A DNA stretch of 64,000 nt from Mucilaginibacter sp. OK098 (GTDB lineage: Bacteria > Bacteroidota > Bacteroidia > Sphingobacteriales > Sphingobacteriaceae). Below the pieces are notes generated by a model, which ran no database searches, had not been told where the DNA came from, and saw only the letters and a list, made by a program, of their open reading frames with translations. Shown here one piece after another: positions 52,059 to 58,906 of the stretch. A program made the position numbers and the translations under genes. The first letter of the stretch is position 1. Every line of letters begins with the position of its first letter. The stretch covers positions 496,001 through 560,000 of the forward strand of contig NZ_FRCM01000005.1 of assembly GCF_900142915.1 (NCBI RefSeq), read 5' to 3'.

Positions 52059-52973
52059 ATGTTTATAGCCCGTTTTATCCGTTATATTGAATTCGAAAAG
52101 CGGTATTCTCCGCATACGGTATCGGCCTATCAATCAGACCTTGACCAGTTTATTGCCTTTTTAAATAATCCCGATAAACTCATTCCGGCCCCGGCTCCCG
52201 AAATAACACATCCTTCACAAATTACGCATTATCATATCCGTAACTGGATGGTTGAGCTGATGAACCATCAAATTATAGCACGTTCCATCAACCGTAAAAT
52301 TGCTACGCTCCGCAAATACTTTAAATTTTTGCTGCAGGAGGGTGTTATTGAAATTAACCCTTCGTCGAAAATAAATACACCCAAAGTCCCTAAAAACTTA
52401 CCGGTTATAGTTGAGGATGTCAAACTAACGCAGATGCTTGATGAAAATGAGGTATTCAGTCATGATTTTAAGGGCCTGCGCGATAAGTTGGTGATCGAGA
52501 TGCTGTTTGGTACTGGTATGCGGCTTTCGGAGCTTCTGGGCGTTAAGGACAGCGATATAAATACTTACGAGGGAACAATAAAAGTTTTAGGGAAGCGCAA
52601 CAAGGAGCGTATTATCCCGGTAAATAATGAATTGAAATTATTAATAGCTGAATACCAGCAGTTAAAGAAAAAACAGGATTTTTCCGGTAACAATTCCTTA
52701 ACCTTAGTCGTTACAGATAAAGGAGCAAATGCTTATTCAAAGCTCATTTATTTAATAGTGCAGAAATATCTATCATATATATCAACTCAAAATAAAAAGA
52801 GCCCGCATGTGTTGCGTCACACTTTTGCAACCAGCCTGTTAAACCGCGGTGCCGATTTAAATGCAATTAAAGAACTTTTGGGTCATGCCAATTTGAGTGC
52901 TACTCAAATATACACGCATAACTCAGTTGAACGGTTAAAGTCTATTTACAAACAAGCCCATCCAAAGGCGTAA
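52059..52973 (+). CDS. xerC: Tyrosine recombinase XerC/XerD-like
   Basis: A 304-residue site-specific recombinase expected to resolve chromosome dimers. The N-terminal core-binding SAM-like domain has RYIEFEKRYSPHTVSAYQSD. The catalytic residues are all present: Arg155 in GTGMRLSELLG, Lys179 in VLGKRNKER, His250 and Arg253 in HVLRHTFAT, His276 in LLGHANL, Tyr285 in QIYTH. Start ATG 52059 is chosen; a TTG at 52023 lies inside the hairpin. Located between rpsU and hpf, a housekeeping context rather than a mobile one. Confidence 0.9.
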   Translation: MFIARFIRYIEFEKRYSPHTVSAYQSDLDQFIAFLNNPDKLIPAPAPEITHPSQITHYHIRNWMVELMNHQIIARSINRKIATLRKYFKFLLQEGVIEINPSSKINTPKVPKNLPVIVEDVKLTQMLDENEVFSHDFKGLRDKLVIEMLFGTGMRLSELLGVKDSDINTYEGTIKVLGKRNKERIIPVNNELKLLIAEYQQLKKKQDFSGNNSLTLVVTDKGANAYSKLIYLIVQKYLSYISTQNKKSPHVLRHTFATSLLNRGADLNAIKELLGHANLSATQIYTHNSVERLKSIYKQAHPKA

Positions 52974-52974
52974 A

Positions 52975-52981
52975 AAGGAGG
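52975..52981 (+). promoter_or_regulatory. Strong Shine-Dalgarno of hpf
   Basis: AAGGAGG lies only 4 nt before the ATG at 52986 and 1 nt after the xerC stop. Besides rpsU it is the only such strong match I noticed upstream of a gene in this window. Confidence 0.5.
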
Positions 52982-52985
52982 AATC

Positions 52986-53333
52986 ATGAAAATTACAGTG
53001 CAATCTATTCGTTTCAATGCAGACAAAAAATTATTGGATTTTATCCAGAAGAAGGCTGATAAGCTTGATACCTTTTATGATCACATTATTAGCGGTGAAG
53101 TTTATTTAAAGCTGGAGAATGTAGAAGACGAAGCCAATAAGATAACGGAGATTAAACTGATGCTGCCGGGAAGCCAAATGTTTGCCAAGGAGCAGTGCAA
53201 AACATTTGAAGAGGCCACAGATCTGGCGATCGAGAGCCTTAGAAAACAGATTGAAAAGCACAAACAGAAAAAAATTGCTACTGCCGAAGCTGCAAAAAAA
53301 GCAGTTTTACTGACGGTAACAGACGAATTTTGA
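52986..53333 (+). CDS. hpf: Ribosome hibernation promoting factor (HPF/RaiA family)
   Basis: A 115-residue ribosome-binding factor that inactivates ribosomes in stationary phase. It has the typical start MKITVQSIRFNADKKLLDFI, KADKLDTFYDHIISGEVYLK, and a Lys-rich tail (KQIEKHKQKKIATAEA). Short form, without the C-terminal dimerisation domain of long HPF. It follows xerC by 12 bp and ends the rpsU unit at a terminator. The pairing with rpsU links two ribosome-state regulators. Confidence 0.9.
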   Translation: MKITVQSIRFNADKKLLDFIQKKADKLDTFYDHIISGEVYLKLENVEDEANKITEIKLMLPGSQMFAKEQCKTFEEATDLAIESLRKQIEKHKQKKIATAEAAKKAVLLTVTDEF

Positions 53334-53359
53334 ACTTAATAAAGGTTATTTTTAAACGT

Positions 53360-53393
53360 AAATCGGTGGGTTTCAGCCTGCCGATTTTTTTTT
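53360..53393 (+). terminator. Intrinsic terminator of the rpsU-xerC-hpf unit
   Basis: AAATCGG pairs with CCGATTT around a 14-nt loop, followed by a run of T (nine in total). It lies 27 bp after the hpf stop. Confidence 0.8.
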
Positions 53394-53427
53394 AGAAAAT
53401 AAATTTTGTTCAGCACTAAAAATGTGT

Positions 53428-53435
53428 AAATTTGC
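53428..53435 (+). promoter_or_regulatory. Promoter -7 element for the tRNA/tuf region
   Basis: TAAATTTG fits TAnnTTTG. A TTTG at 53406-53409 lies 18 nt upstream, near the expected -33 spacing. The likely transcript leads into tRNA-Thr at 53580. No gene is seen in 53394-53579. Confidence 0.5.
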
Positions 53436-53579
53436 AATCCCTTTCGGAGAGGTATGTAAATGTTCTCTCGCTGTTGAAAGGGTTGGTTCTTTAAAATAAA
53501 AAATACAGCCTTATTAATTAGCCGGTACAATCCCGTAGATCAATAACGATCGGCGGAGGTAAGAAGGGTAATGATTTAA

Positions 53580-53652
53580 GCCTCCTTAGCTCAGCTGGTA
53601 GAGCGACTGACTTGTAATCAGTAGGTCATTGGTTCGATCCCGATAGGAGGCT
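53580..53652 (+). tRNA. tRNA-Thr (anticodon TGT)
   Basis: 73 nt. Acceptor GCCTCCT/AGGAGGC, D-arm TAGCTCAGCTGGTAGAGC, anticodon loop CTTGTAA in stem CTGA/TCAG, T-arm with GGTTCGATCC. CCA is not encoded. First of four clustered tRNAs before tuf. Confidence 0.97.
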
Positions 53653-53718
53653 CTGTTAATTTCGGATGAAGAATGTTTAGCTTCAACTTTGGACATTATG
53701 AGTCCGGAATCAACAAAT

Positions 53719-53799
53719 GGGGGGATACCAGAGCGGTCAAATGGGGCGGACTGTAAATCCGCTGCTTCGGCTACGAAGGTTCGAATCCTTCTCCCCCCA
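53719..53799 (+). tRNA. tRNA-Tyr (anticodon GTA)
   Basis: 81 nt with a long variable arm (class II, GCTGCTTCGGCTAC region). Acceptor GGGGGGA/TCCCCCC, anticodon loop CTGTAAA, T-arm GAAGGTTCGAATCCTTC. Confidence 0.97.
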
Positions 53800-53807
53800 C
53801 TTTTTTA

Positions 53808-53941
53808 AGTTGGCAGTTTATAGTTGGCAGTTGACAGTAAGTTGATTGAAGACCATAGGCTGCTAACTTGATTAAAAAGGTTTTCGGAAAAGCAAATCAG
53901 GCTGGCACACTGCCAACTGAAAACTGCCAACCGCAAACTGA
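53808..53941. repeat. Iterated-word hairpin between tRNA-Tyr and tRNA-Gly
   Basis: Left arm 53808-53840 (AGTTGGCAGTTTATAGTTGG words) and right arm 53909-53941 (ACTGCCAACTGAAAACTGCC words) are complementary in register over about 30 bp. The intervening sequence is about 68 nt. It lies within the tRNA cluster. Confidence 0.75.
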
Positions 53942-53946
53942 ATTAA

Positions 53947-54019
53947 GCGGAAGTAGCTCAGTTGGTAGAGCGATAGCCTTCCAAGCTATAGGTCGCGAGT
54001 TCGAACCTCGTCTTCCGCT
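53947..54019 (+). tRNA. tRNA-Gly (anticodon TCC)
   Basis: 73 nt. Acceptor GCGGAAG/CTTCCGC, D-arm TAGCTCAGTTGGTAGAGC, anticodon loop CTTCCAA, T-arm GCGAGTTCGAACCTCG. Confidence 0.97.
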
Positions 54020-54021
54020 CA

Positions 54022-54111
54022 GCTGGTTTATTGGTTAGTTAGTTTATTTGTTCATTAGTAACTAAGCGGACAATACCAATGAACTACTGAACAAATGAAC
54101 CAATGAGCTAA
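54022..54111. repeat. Iterated-word hairpin between tRNA-Gly and tRNA-Thr
   Basis: Left arm 54022-54060 (GGTTTATTGGTTAGTTAGTT words) and right arm 54075-54111 (CCAATGAACTACTGAACAAA words) are complementary with mismatches. It fills the whole 99-bp spacer between the two tRNA genes. Confidence 0.7.
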
Positions 54112-54118
54112 AACAATA

Positions 54119-54190
<72 letters not shown>

Positions 54191-54263
54191 CAATATTATA
54201 GTGAATAAATAATAGAATACAATTTTAAGTATAAAATTAACCTACAAATAATTAAATATAATC

Positions 54264-55451
54264 ATGGCAAAAGAAAAGTTTGACCGCAGTAAACCGCACT
54301 TAAACATCGGTACAATCGGTCACGTTGACCACGGTAAAACAACCCTTACCGCAGCTATTACTAAAGTATTGGCTGATAAAGGTTTCTCAGAAGCCCGTTC
54401 ATTCGATTCAATCGACTCGGCTCCTGAAGAAAAAGAGCGTGGTATTACTATTAATACAGCGCACGTTGAGTATTCAACTGCAACCCGTCACTATGCTCAC
54501 GTTGACTGTCCTGGTCACGCTGACTATGTGAAGAACATGGTTACAGGTGCGGCTCAAATGGACGGTGCTATCATCGTTGTTGCTGCTACTGATGGTCCAA
54601 TGCCTCAAACTCGTGAGCACATCTTGTTAGCCCGCCAGGTTGGTGTGCCTTCATTAGTTGTGTTTATGAACAAAGTTGACATGGTTGATGATCCTGAATT
54701 ATTAGAGTTAGTTGAAATGGAAATCCGTGAATTATTATCATTCTACGAATATCCTGGAGACGATATCCCAGTAATCCAAGGTTCAGCTCTTGGTGGCTTA
54801 AACGCTGATCCAAAATGGGTTGACAAAATTATGGAATTAATGGATGCAGTTGATGCACACATTCCAATTCCTCCGCGTTTAACTGATCTTCCATTCTTAA
54901 TGCCTGTTGAAGACGTGTTCTCGATCACTGGTCGTGGTACTGTTGCAACTGGTCGTATTGAGCGTGGTGTTATCAACTCAGGTGAGCAGGTTGACATCCT
55001 TGGTATGGGTGCTGAAAACTTGAAATCAACTGTAACTGGTGTTGAGATGTTCCGCAAGATACTTGACAGAGGTGAAGCTGGTGACAACGTTGGTTTATTG
55101 TTACGTGGTATTGAAAAAACTGATATCCGTCGTGGTATGGTTATTTGCAAACCAGGTTCAGTAACTCCGCACACTGATTTCAAAGCAGAAGTTTACGTAT
55201 TATCAAAAGCAGAAGGTGGCCGTCACACTCCATTCTTCAATAAATACCGTCCGCAATTCTATTTCCGTACAACAGACGTTACAGGTGAAATCACCTTAGC
55301 TGAAGGTGTAGAAATGGTTATGCCAGGTGATAACGTTACCATCACTGTAAAGCTGATCAACGCTATCGCAATGGAAAAAGGCTTACGTTTCGCTATCCGT
55401 GAAGGTGGCAGAACAGTAGGAGCTGGTCAGGTAACTGAAATTTTGAAATAA
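54264..55451 (+). CDS. tuf: Elongation factor Tu
   Basis: A 395-residue GTPase that delivers aminoacyl-tRNA to the ribosome. G1 is GHVDHGKTT, G2 in EERGITI, G3 DCPGHADY, G4 MNKVDM, G5 GSALGG. Domains 2 and 3 follow (EDVFSITGRGTVATGRIERG; GDNVTITVKLI), ending GAGQVTEILK. Codon use is more biased (GGT, CGT, TTA) than in neighbouring genes, as expected for a highly expressed protein. It is embedded between tRNA-Thr and tRNA-Trp. Confidence 0.99.
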   Translation: MAKEKFDRSKPHLNIGTIGHVDHGKTTLTAAITKVLADKGFSEARSFDSIDSAPEEKERGITINTAHVEYSTATRHYAHVDCPGHADYVKNMVTGAAQMDGAIIVVAATDGPMPQTREHILLARQVGVPSLVVFMNKVDMVDDPELLELVEMEIRELLSFYEYPGDDIPVIQGSALGGLNADPKWVDKIMELMDAVDAHIPIPPRLTDLPFLMPVEDVFSITGRGTVATGRIERGVINSGEQVDILGMGAENLKSTVTGVEMFRKILDRGEAGDNVGLLLRGIEKTDIRRGMVICKPGSVTPHTDFKAEVYVLSKAEGGRHTPFFNKYRPQFYFRTTDVTGEITLAEGVEMVMPGDNVTITVKLINAIAMEKGLRFAIREGGRTVGAGQVTEILK

Positions 55452-55527
55452 TAAATTTCAAAAAGGTTAATTGGAAACATAAGTCTGCTACGCAAAATGC
55501 GGACTTATGTTTTCTTAGTTATAACAT

Positions 55528-55598
55528 ACGGGAATAGTTCAATGGTAGAATAGAGGTCTCCAAAACCTTTGATCAGGGTTCGAATCCTTGTTCCCGTG
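55528..55598 (+). tRNA. tRNA-Trp (anticodon CCA)
   Basis: 71 nt. Acceptor ACGGGAA/TTCCCGT, D-arm TAGTTCAATGGTAGAAT, anticodon loop CTCCAAA, T-arm AGGGTTCGAATCCTT. It lies between tuf and secE, a conserved position. Confidence 0.96.
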
Positions 55599-55615
55599 CA
55601 TAACACAGAAAAGAA

Positions 55616-55810
55616 ATGTCTAACGTATCTGAGTATATTAAAGAGTCCTACGTAGAGCTAACGGAAAAAGTAACCTGGCCAACCTGGAGAGAACTGCAAA
55701 GCAGCTCGATCTTAGTATTGATAGCAGCGCTTATTATTGCGTTAATTATATTATTTATGGATCAGAGCATACACTTTTTGCTTACACAGTTTTATTCTTC
55801 ACTAACCTAA
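55616..55810 (+). CDS. secE: Preprotein translocase subunit SecE
   Basis: A 64-residue single-span membrane protein of the SecYEG channel. An amphipathic helix YIKESYVELTEKVTWPTWRE holds the conserved WPTW segment, and is followed by one transmembrane helix (SSILVLIAALIIALIILFM). The minimal one-helix form is usual outside enterobacteria. nusG follows after 16 bp. Confidence 0.95.
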   Translation: MSNVSEYIKESYVELTEKVTWPTWRELQSSSILVLIAALIIALIILFMDQSIHFLLTQFYSSLT

Positions 55811-55826
55811 TTTATATTATAAACAG

Positions 55827-56369
55827 ATGAGTGATCAGTTAAAATGGTATGTGGTACGGGCTATAAGCGGTAAAGAGAAAAAGGTAAAAACATATATTGA
55901 TGCCGAGATCAATCGTTTAGGTATTACGCACCTGGTTCCGCAGGTATTGATCCCAACAGAAAAATACTACCAGATGCGCGACGGAAAGAAAATTGCAAAA
56001 GAGCGCAATTTTTTCCCGGGTTATGTGTTAATTGAAGCTCAGCTTGATGCCGAAATAGAGCACATAATAAAAAATATAAATAGTGTTATAGGATTTTTGG
56101 GCGATAAAGCCGGAACTGCTATCCCTTTACGCCAGGCTGAAGTTAACCGTATTTTAGGTAAGGTTGATGAAATGAGCGCACAGGGCGAAACAATGAACGT
56201 ACCTTATTATATAGGCGAGGGTGTAAAAGTGATGGACGGACCTTTCAACGGATTTAGCGGGGTGATTGAAGAGGTTAACGAGGAAAAGAAAAAATTAAAA
56301 GTAATGGTAAAGATTTTCGGGCGCCGTACGCCGCTTGAATTGAATTACATGCAGGTAGAGAAAGAATAA
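55827..56369 (+). CDS. nusG: Transcription termination/antitermination factor NusG
   Basis: A 180-residue RNA polymerase-binding factor. The NGN domain starts LKWYVVRAISGKEKKVKTYI and includes FFPGYVLIEA. The C-terminal KOW domain has GEGVKVMDGPFNGFSGVIEE and KVMVKIFGRRTPLELNY. It stands in the conserved secE-nusG-rplK order. A word hairpin follows before rplK. Confidence 0.97.
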   Translation: MSDQLKWYVVRAISGKEKKVKTYIDAEINRLGITHLVPQVLIPTEKYYQMRDGKKIAKERNFFPGYVLIEAQLDAEIEHIIKNINSVIGFLGDKAGTAIPLRQAEVNRILGKVDEMSAQGETMNVPYYIGEGVKVMDGPFNGFSGVIEEVNEEKKKLKVMVKIFGRRTPLELNYMQVEKE

Positions 56370-56370
56370 A

Positions 56371-56475
56371 GGAATTTCGGATTTCGGAATTGCGATTTCG
56401 GATTTGGAAATTAAAAATATACGATTTTGTTTTGAAGGTGTTAAATCCGAAATGGAACACCCGAAATCCGAAATC
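56371..56475. repeat. Iterated-word hairpin between nusG and rplK
   Basis: Left arm 56371-56410 (GGAATTTCGGATTTCGGAAT words) and right arm 56442-56475 (AAATCCGAAATGGAACACCC, GAAATCCGAAATC) are complementary. The left arm begins 2 bp after the nusG stop. Confidence 0.75.
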
Positions 56476-56541
56476 ATCAAAATCTTAAATGTTACTTAGC
56501 TTCCACTTACTAACATTGAGTTATAATTTAAATAAATAAAA

Positions 56542-56982
56542 ATGGCAAAAGAAGTCGGTGCGATGGTGAAGCTGCAGGTAAAGGGCGGCGCTGCAAATCC
56601 ATCACCTCCAATTGGCCCAGCATTGGGTGCAAAAGGGGTGAACATTATGGAATTTTGCAAGCAGTTCAATGCGCGTACCCAGGATAAACCTGGTAAAGTG
56701 CTACCGGTAGTTATTACTGTCTATGTTGACAAATCTTTCGAATTTATTATCAAAACTCCTCCCGTTGCAATCCAGTTATTGGAAGCAACAGGTTTAAAGA
56801 GTGGTTCGGCAGAACCCAACCGTAAAAAGGTAGCCAGTGTAAACTGGGGCCAGGTTGAGACAATTGCCAAAGATAAAATGACTGATTTGAATGCATTCAC
56901 AGTAGAATCAGCCATGAAAATGGTGGCAGGAACTGCCCGCAGTATGGGGATAACCGTATCAGGTACGGCACCCTGGAATTAA
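56542..56982 (+). CDS. rplK: 50S ribosomal protein L11
   Basis: A 146-residue protein of the GTPase-associated centre. N-terminal domain: VKLQVKGGAANPSPPIGPAL, GVNIMEFCKQFNART. C-terminal RNA-binding domain: DLNAFTVESAMKMVAGTARS. Located at the head of rplKAJL. Confidence 0.98.
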   Translation: MAKEVGAMVKLQVKGGAANPSPPIGPALGAKGVNIMEFCKQFNARTQDKPGKVLPVVITVYVDKSFEFIIKTPPVAIQLLEATGLKSGSAEPNRKKVASVNWGQVETIAKDKMTDLNAFTVESAMKMVAGTARSMGITVSGTAPWN

Positions 56983-57009
56983 TTAATTTATACAAATCAG
57001 TTTAAGACA

Positions 57010-57708
57010 GTGGCTAGATTAACAAAAAATCAAAAAGTGGCACTCTCCAAAATTGAGGTGAACAAAGCGTATTCTTTACAGGATGCATCATCTTTGGTAA
57101 AAGATATAACTATTGCCAAGTTTGATTCATCAGTTGATATTGATGTTCGTTTAGGTGTTGACCCGCGTAAAGCCAATCAAATGGTGCGTGGTATAGCAAC
57201 ATTACCTCATGGAACCGGTAAAACTGTACGTGTATTAGTTCTTTGTACTCCTGATAAGGAACAAGAAGCTAAAGACGCAGGTGCAGATTACGTAGGTTTG
57301 GATGATTATATTGCCAAAATTGAAGGTGGATGGACTGATGTTGATATCATTATCACTATGCCAAGCGTTATGGCGAAGGTAGGTCGTTTAGGTCGTATAT
57401 TAGGCCCGCGTAACCTTATGCCAAACCCTAAATCAGGTACGGTAACTCCCGAAGTTGGGAAAGCTGTAACTGAGGTTAAAGGTGGTAAGATCGACTTCAA
57501 GGTTGATAAAACCGGTATTATCCATGCCTCAATAGGAAAAGTATCTTTCCCTGCTGATAAAATTTATGAAAATGCTTTGGAAGTATTGCAAACCATTTCA
57601 AAATTAAAACCTTCAGCAGCAAAAGGAACATATTTTAAGAGTATTCATATCTCTTCAACCATGTCGCCTGGAATTGAAATTGAAACTAAAACAGTAGCGG
57701 GGATCTAA
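57010..57708 (+). CDS. rplA: 50S ribosomal protein L1
   Basis: A 232-residue L1-stalk protein and, in many bacteria, repressor of its own operon. Motifs: DIDVRLGVDPRKANQMVRG, GRLGRILGPRNLMPNPKSGT and the ending STMSPGIEIETKTV. The start is GTG at 57010. rplJ follows after 3 bp. Confidence 0.98.
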   Translation: MARLTKNQKVALSKIEVNKAYSLQDASSLVKDITIAKFDSSVDIDVRLGVDPRKANQMVRGIATLPHGTGKTVRVLVLCTPDKEQEAKDAGADYVGLDDYIAKIEGGWTDVDIIITMPSVMAKVGRLGRILGPRNLMPNPKSGTVTPEVGKAVTEVKGGKIDFKVDKTGIIHASIGKVSFPADKIYENALEVLQTISKLKPSAAKGTYFKSIHISSTMSPGIEIETKTVAGI

Positions 57709-57711
57709 ATC

Positions 57712-58230
57712 ATGACTAAAGAAGAAAAACACGAATTAGTAATCGCCCTTACTGAGCAAATGAAAGAGTATGGTAATTTTTATATTACCGATACTTCAAA
57801 TTTGACAGTTGCAAAAATCAATAACATCCGTCGTAAATGTTTCGAAAGCGACATTGAGATGAAAGTAGCAAAAAACAGCCTGATTAAAAAGGCTATGGAA
57901 GCTGCCGGCGGCGATTTTACTCCAATGTATGACATATTAAAAGGGTCATCATCTATTCTTTTCTCAAAATCAGCAACTGCTCCGGCAAAGTTGATCAAAC
58001 AGTTAAGAAAACAAGGTGATAAACCGGTTTTAAAAGCTGCCTACATTGATTCAGCAATATTTGTTGGAGATAATCAGATTGATACTTTGATTGCATTGAA
58101 ATCAAAAGAACAACTGATAGGAGAGATCATCGGATTATTGCAATCACCAGCGAAGAACGTTATTTCGGCACTGCAATCAGGCGGAAATATACTTGCAGGC
58201 GTTGTAAAAACATTACAGGAAAGAGGTTAA
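57712..58230 (+). CDS. rplJ: 50S ribosomal protein L10
   Basis: A 172-residue base of the L7/L12 stalk. The N-terminal RNA-binding part has NFYITDTSNLTVAKINNIRR and MKVAKNSLIKKAME. The C-terminal helix that carries L7/L12 dimers has SPAKNVISALQSGGNILAGV. It starts 3 bp after rplA and ends 62 bp before rplL. Confidence 0.97.
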   Translation: MTKEEKHELVIALTEQMKEYGNFYITDTSNLTVAKINNIRRKCFESDIEMKVAKNSLIKKAMEAAGGDFTPMYDILKGSSSILFSKSATAPAKLIKQLRKQGDKPVLKAAYIDSAIFVGDNQIDTLIALKSKEQLIGEIIGLLQSPAKNVISALQSGGNILAGVVKTLQERG

Positions 58231-58292
58231 CCGGACGCCTTAAAGTTCGATATTAAAAAACAAAAAGCATTAAAAGTAAAATTTAAAATAAA

Positions 58293-58676
58293 ATGGCGGA
58301 TTTAAAAGCGTTTGCTGAACAGTTGGTAAACTTAACAGTAAAAGAAGTAAACGAATTAGCTCAGATCTTAAAAGATGAGTATGGTATTGAGCCTGCTGCT
58401 GCAGCTGTTGCTGTTGCTGCTGCTCCTGCTGGTGGCGATGATGCCCCTGCTGCTGAAGCTGTTCAAACAGCATTTGACGTTATCCTGAAAGAAGCAGGCG
58501 GCGCTAAATTAGCAGTTGTGAAATTAGTAAAAGACTTAACCGGCCTTGGTTTGAAAGAAGCTAAAGACTTAGTTGATGGTGCACCTAAAGAAGTAAAAAC
58601 TGGTGTTACTAAAGAAGAAGCTGAATCTCTGAAAAAACAATTAGAAGAAGCCGGAGCAGTAGTTGAGGTTAAATAA
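58293..58676 (+). CDS. rplL: 50S ribosomal protein L7/L12
   Basis: A 127-residue stalk protein that recruits translation GTPases. It has an N-terminal dimerisation domain (AEQLVNLTVKEVNELAQIL), an Ala/Pro-rich hinge (about residues 33-52) and a C-terminal globular domain with KLAVVKLVKDLTGLGLKEAK and DLVDGAPKEVK. The hinge produces an artefactual Gln/His-rich open frame on the other strand. Confidence 0.98.
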   Translation: MADLKAFAEQLVNLTVKEVNELAQILKDEYGIEPAAAAVAVAAAPAGGDDAPAAEAVQTAFDVILKEAGGAKLAVVKLVKDLTGLGLKEAKDLVDGAPKEVKTGVTKEEAESLKKQLEEAGAVVEVK

Positions 58677-58693
58677 GTTAACCCAATACAATA

Positions 58694-58733
58694 TAGCATC
58701 AGACTCCGACCTTTTTGGTCGGGGTCTATTGCT
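58694..58733 (+). terminator. Strong stem-loop in the rplL-rpoB spacer
   Basis: AGACTCCGACC pairs with GGTCGGGGTCT (one G-U) around TTTTT, extended by AGCA/TGCT. No long T-run follows, so it may attenuate or be an RNA processing site rather than a full terminator. The rplL-rpoB spacer is a classical attenuation point. Confidence 0.65.
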
Positions 58734-58742
58734 GTTTATAAT

Positions 58743-58857
58743 GATGAGATTTTAAGATGTGAGATATGAGATTTGAGATGTTTGCTTTGCCAGTCAGGTA
58801 AAATGCTTATTATCAGTTTTATACATCTCAAATCTCATGTCTCAAATCTCACATCTA
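58743..58857. repeat. Iterated-word hairpin between rplL and rpoB
   Basis: Left arm 58743-58781 (GAGATGTGAGATATGAG-type words) and right arm 58823-58857 (CATCTCAAATCTCATGTCTC words) are complementary with few mismatches and enclose a 41-nt loop. It directly follows the rplL stem-loop. Confidence 0.75.
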
Positions 58858-58906
58858 CCAACAAAACATCTACATCAGTTTATTAATAAACTAAAATTTT
58901 ATTCCC

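Noticed and set aside
52059..52973. Tyrosine recombinase as integrase of a mobile island
   Set aside because: It lies between rpsU and hpf with no tRNA-targeted attachment duplication or phage genes, and looks like the housekeeping Xer recombinase.
58270..58473. Gln/His-rich minus-strand frame opposite rplL
   Set aside because: It is the complement of the Ala-rich hinge codons of L7/L12.
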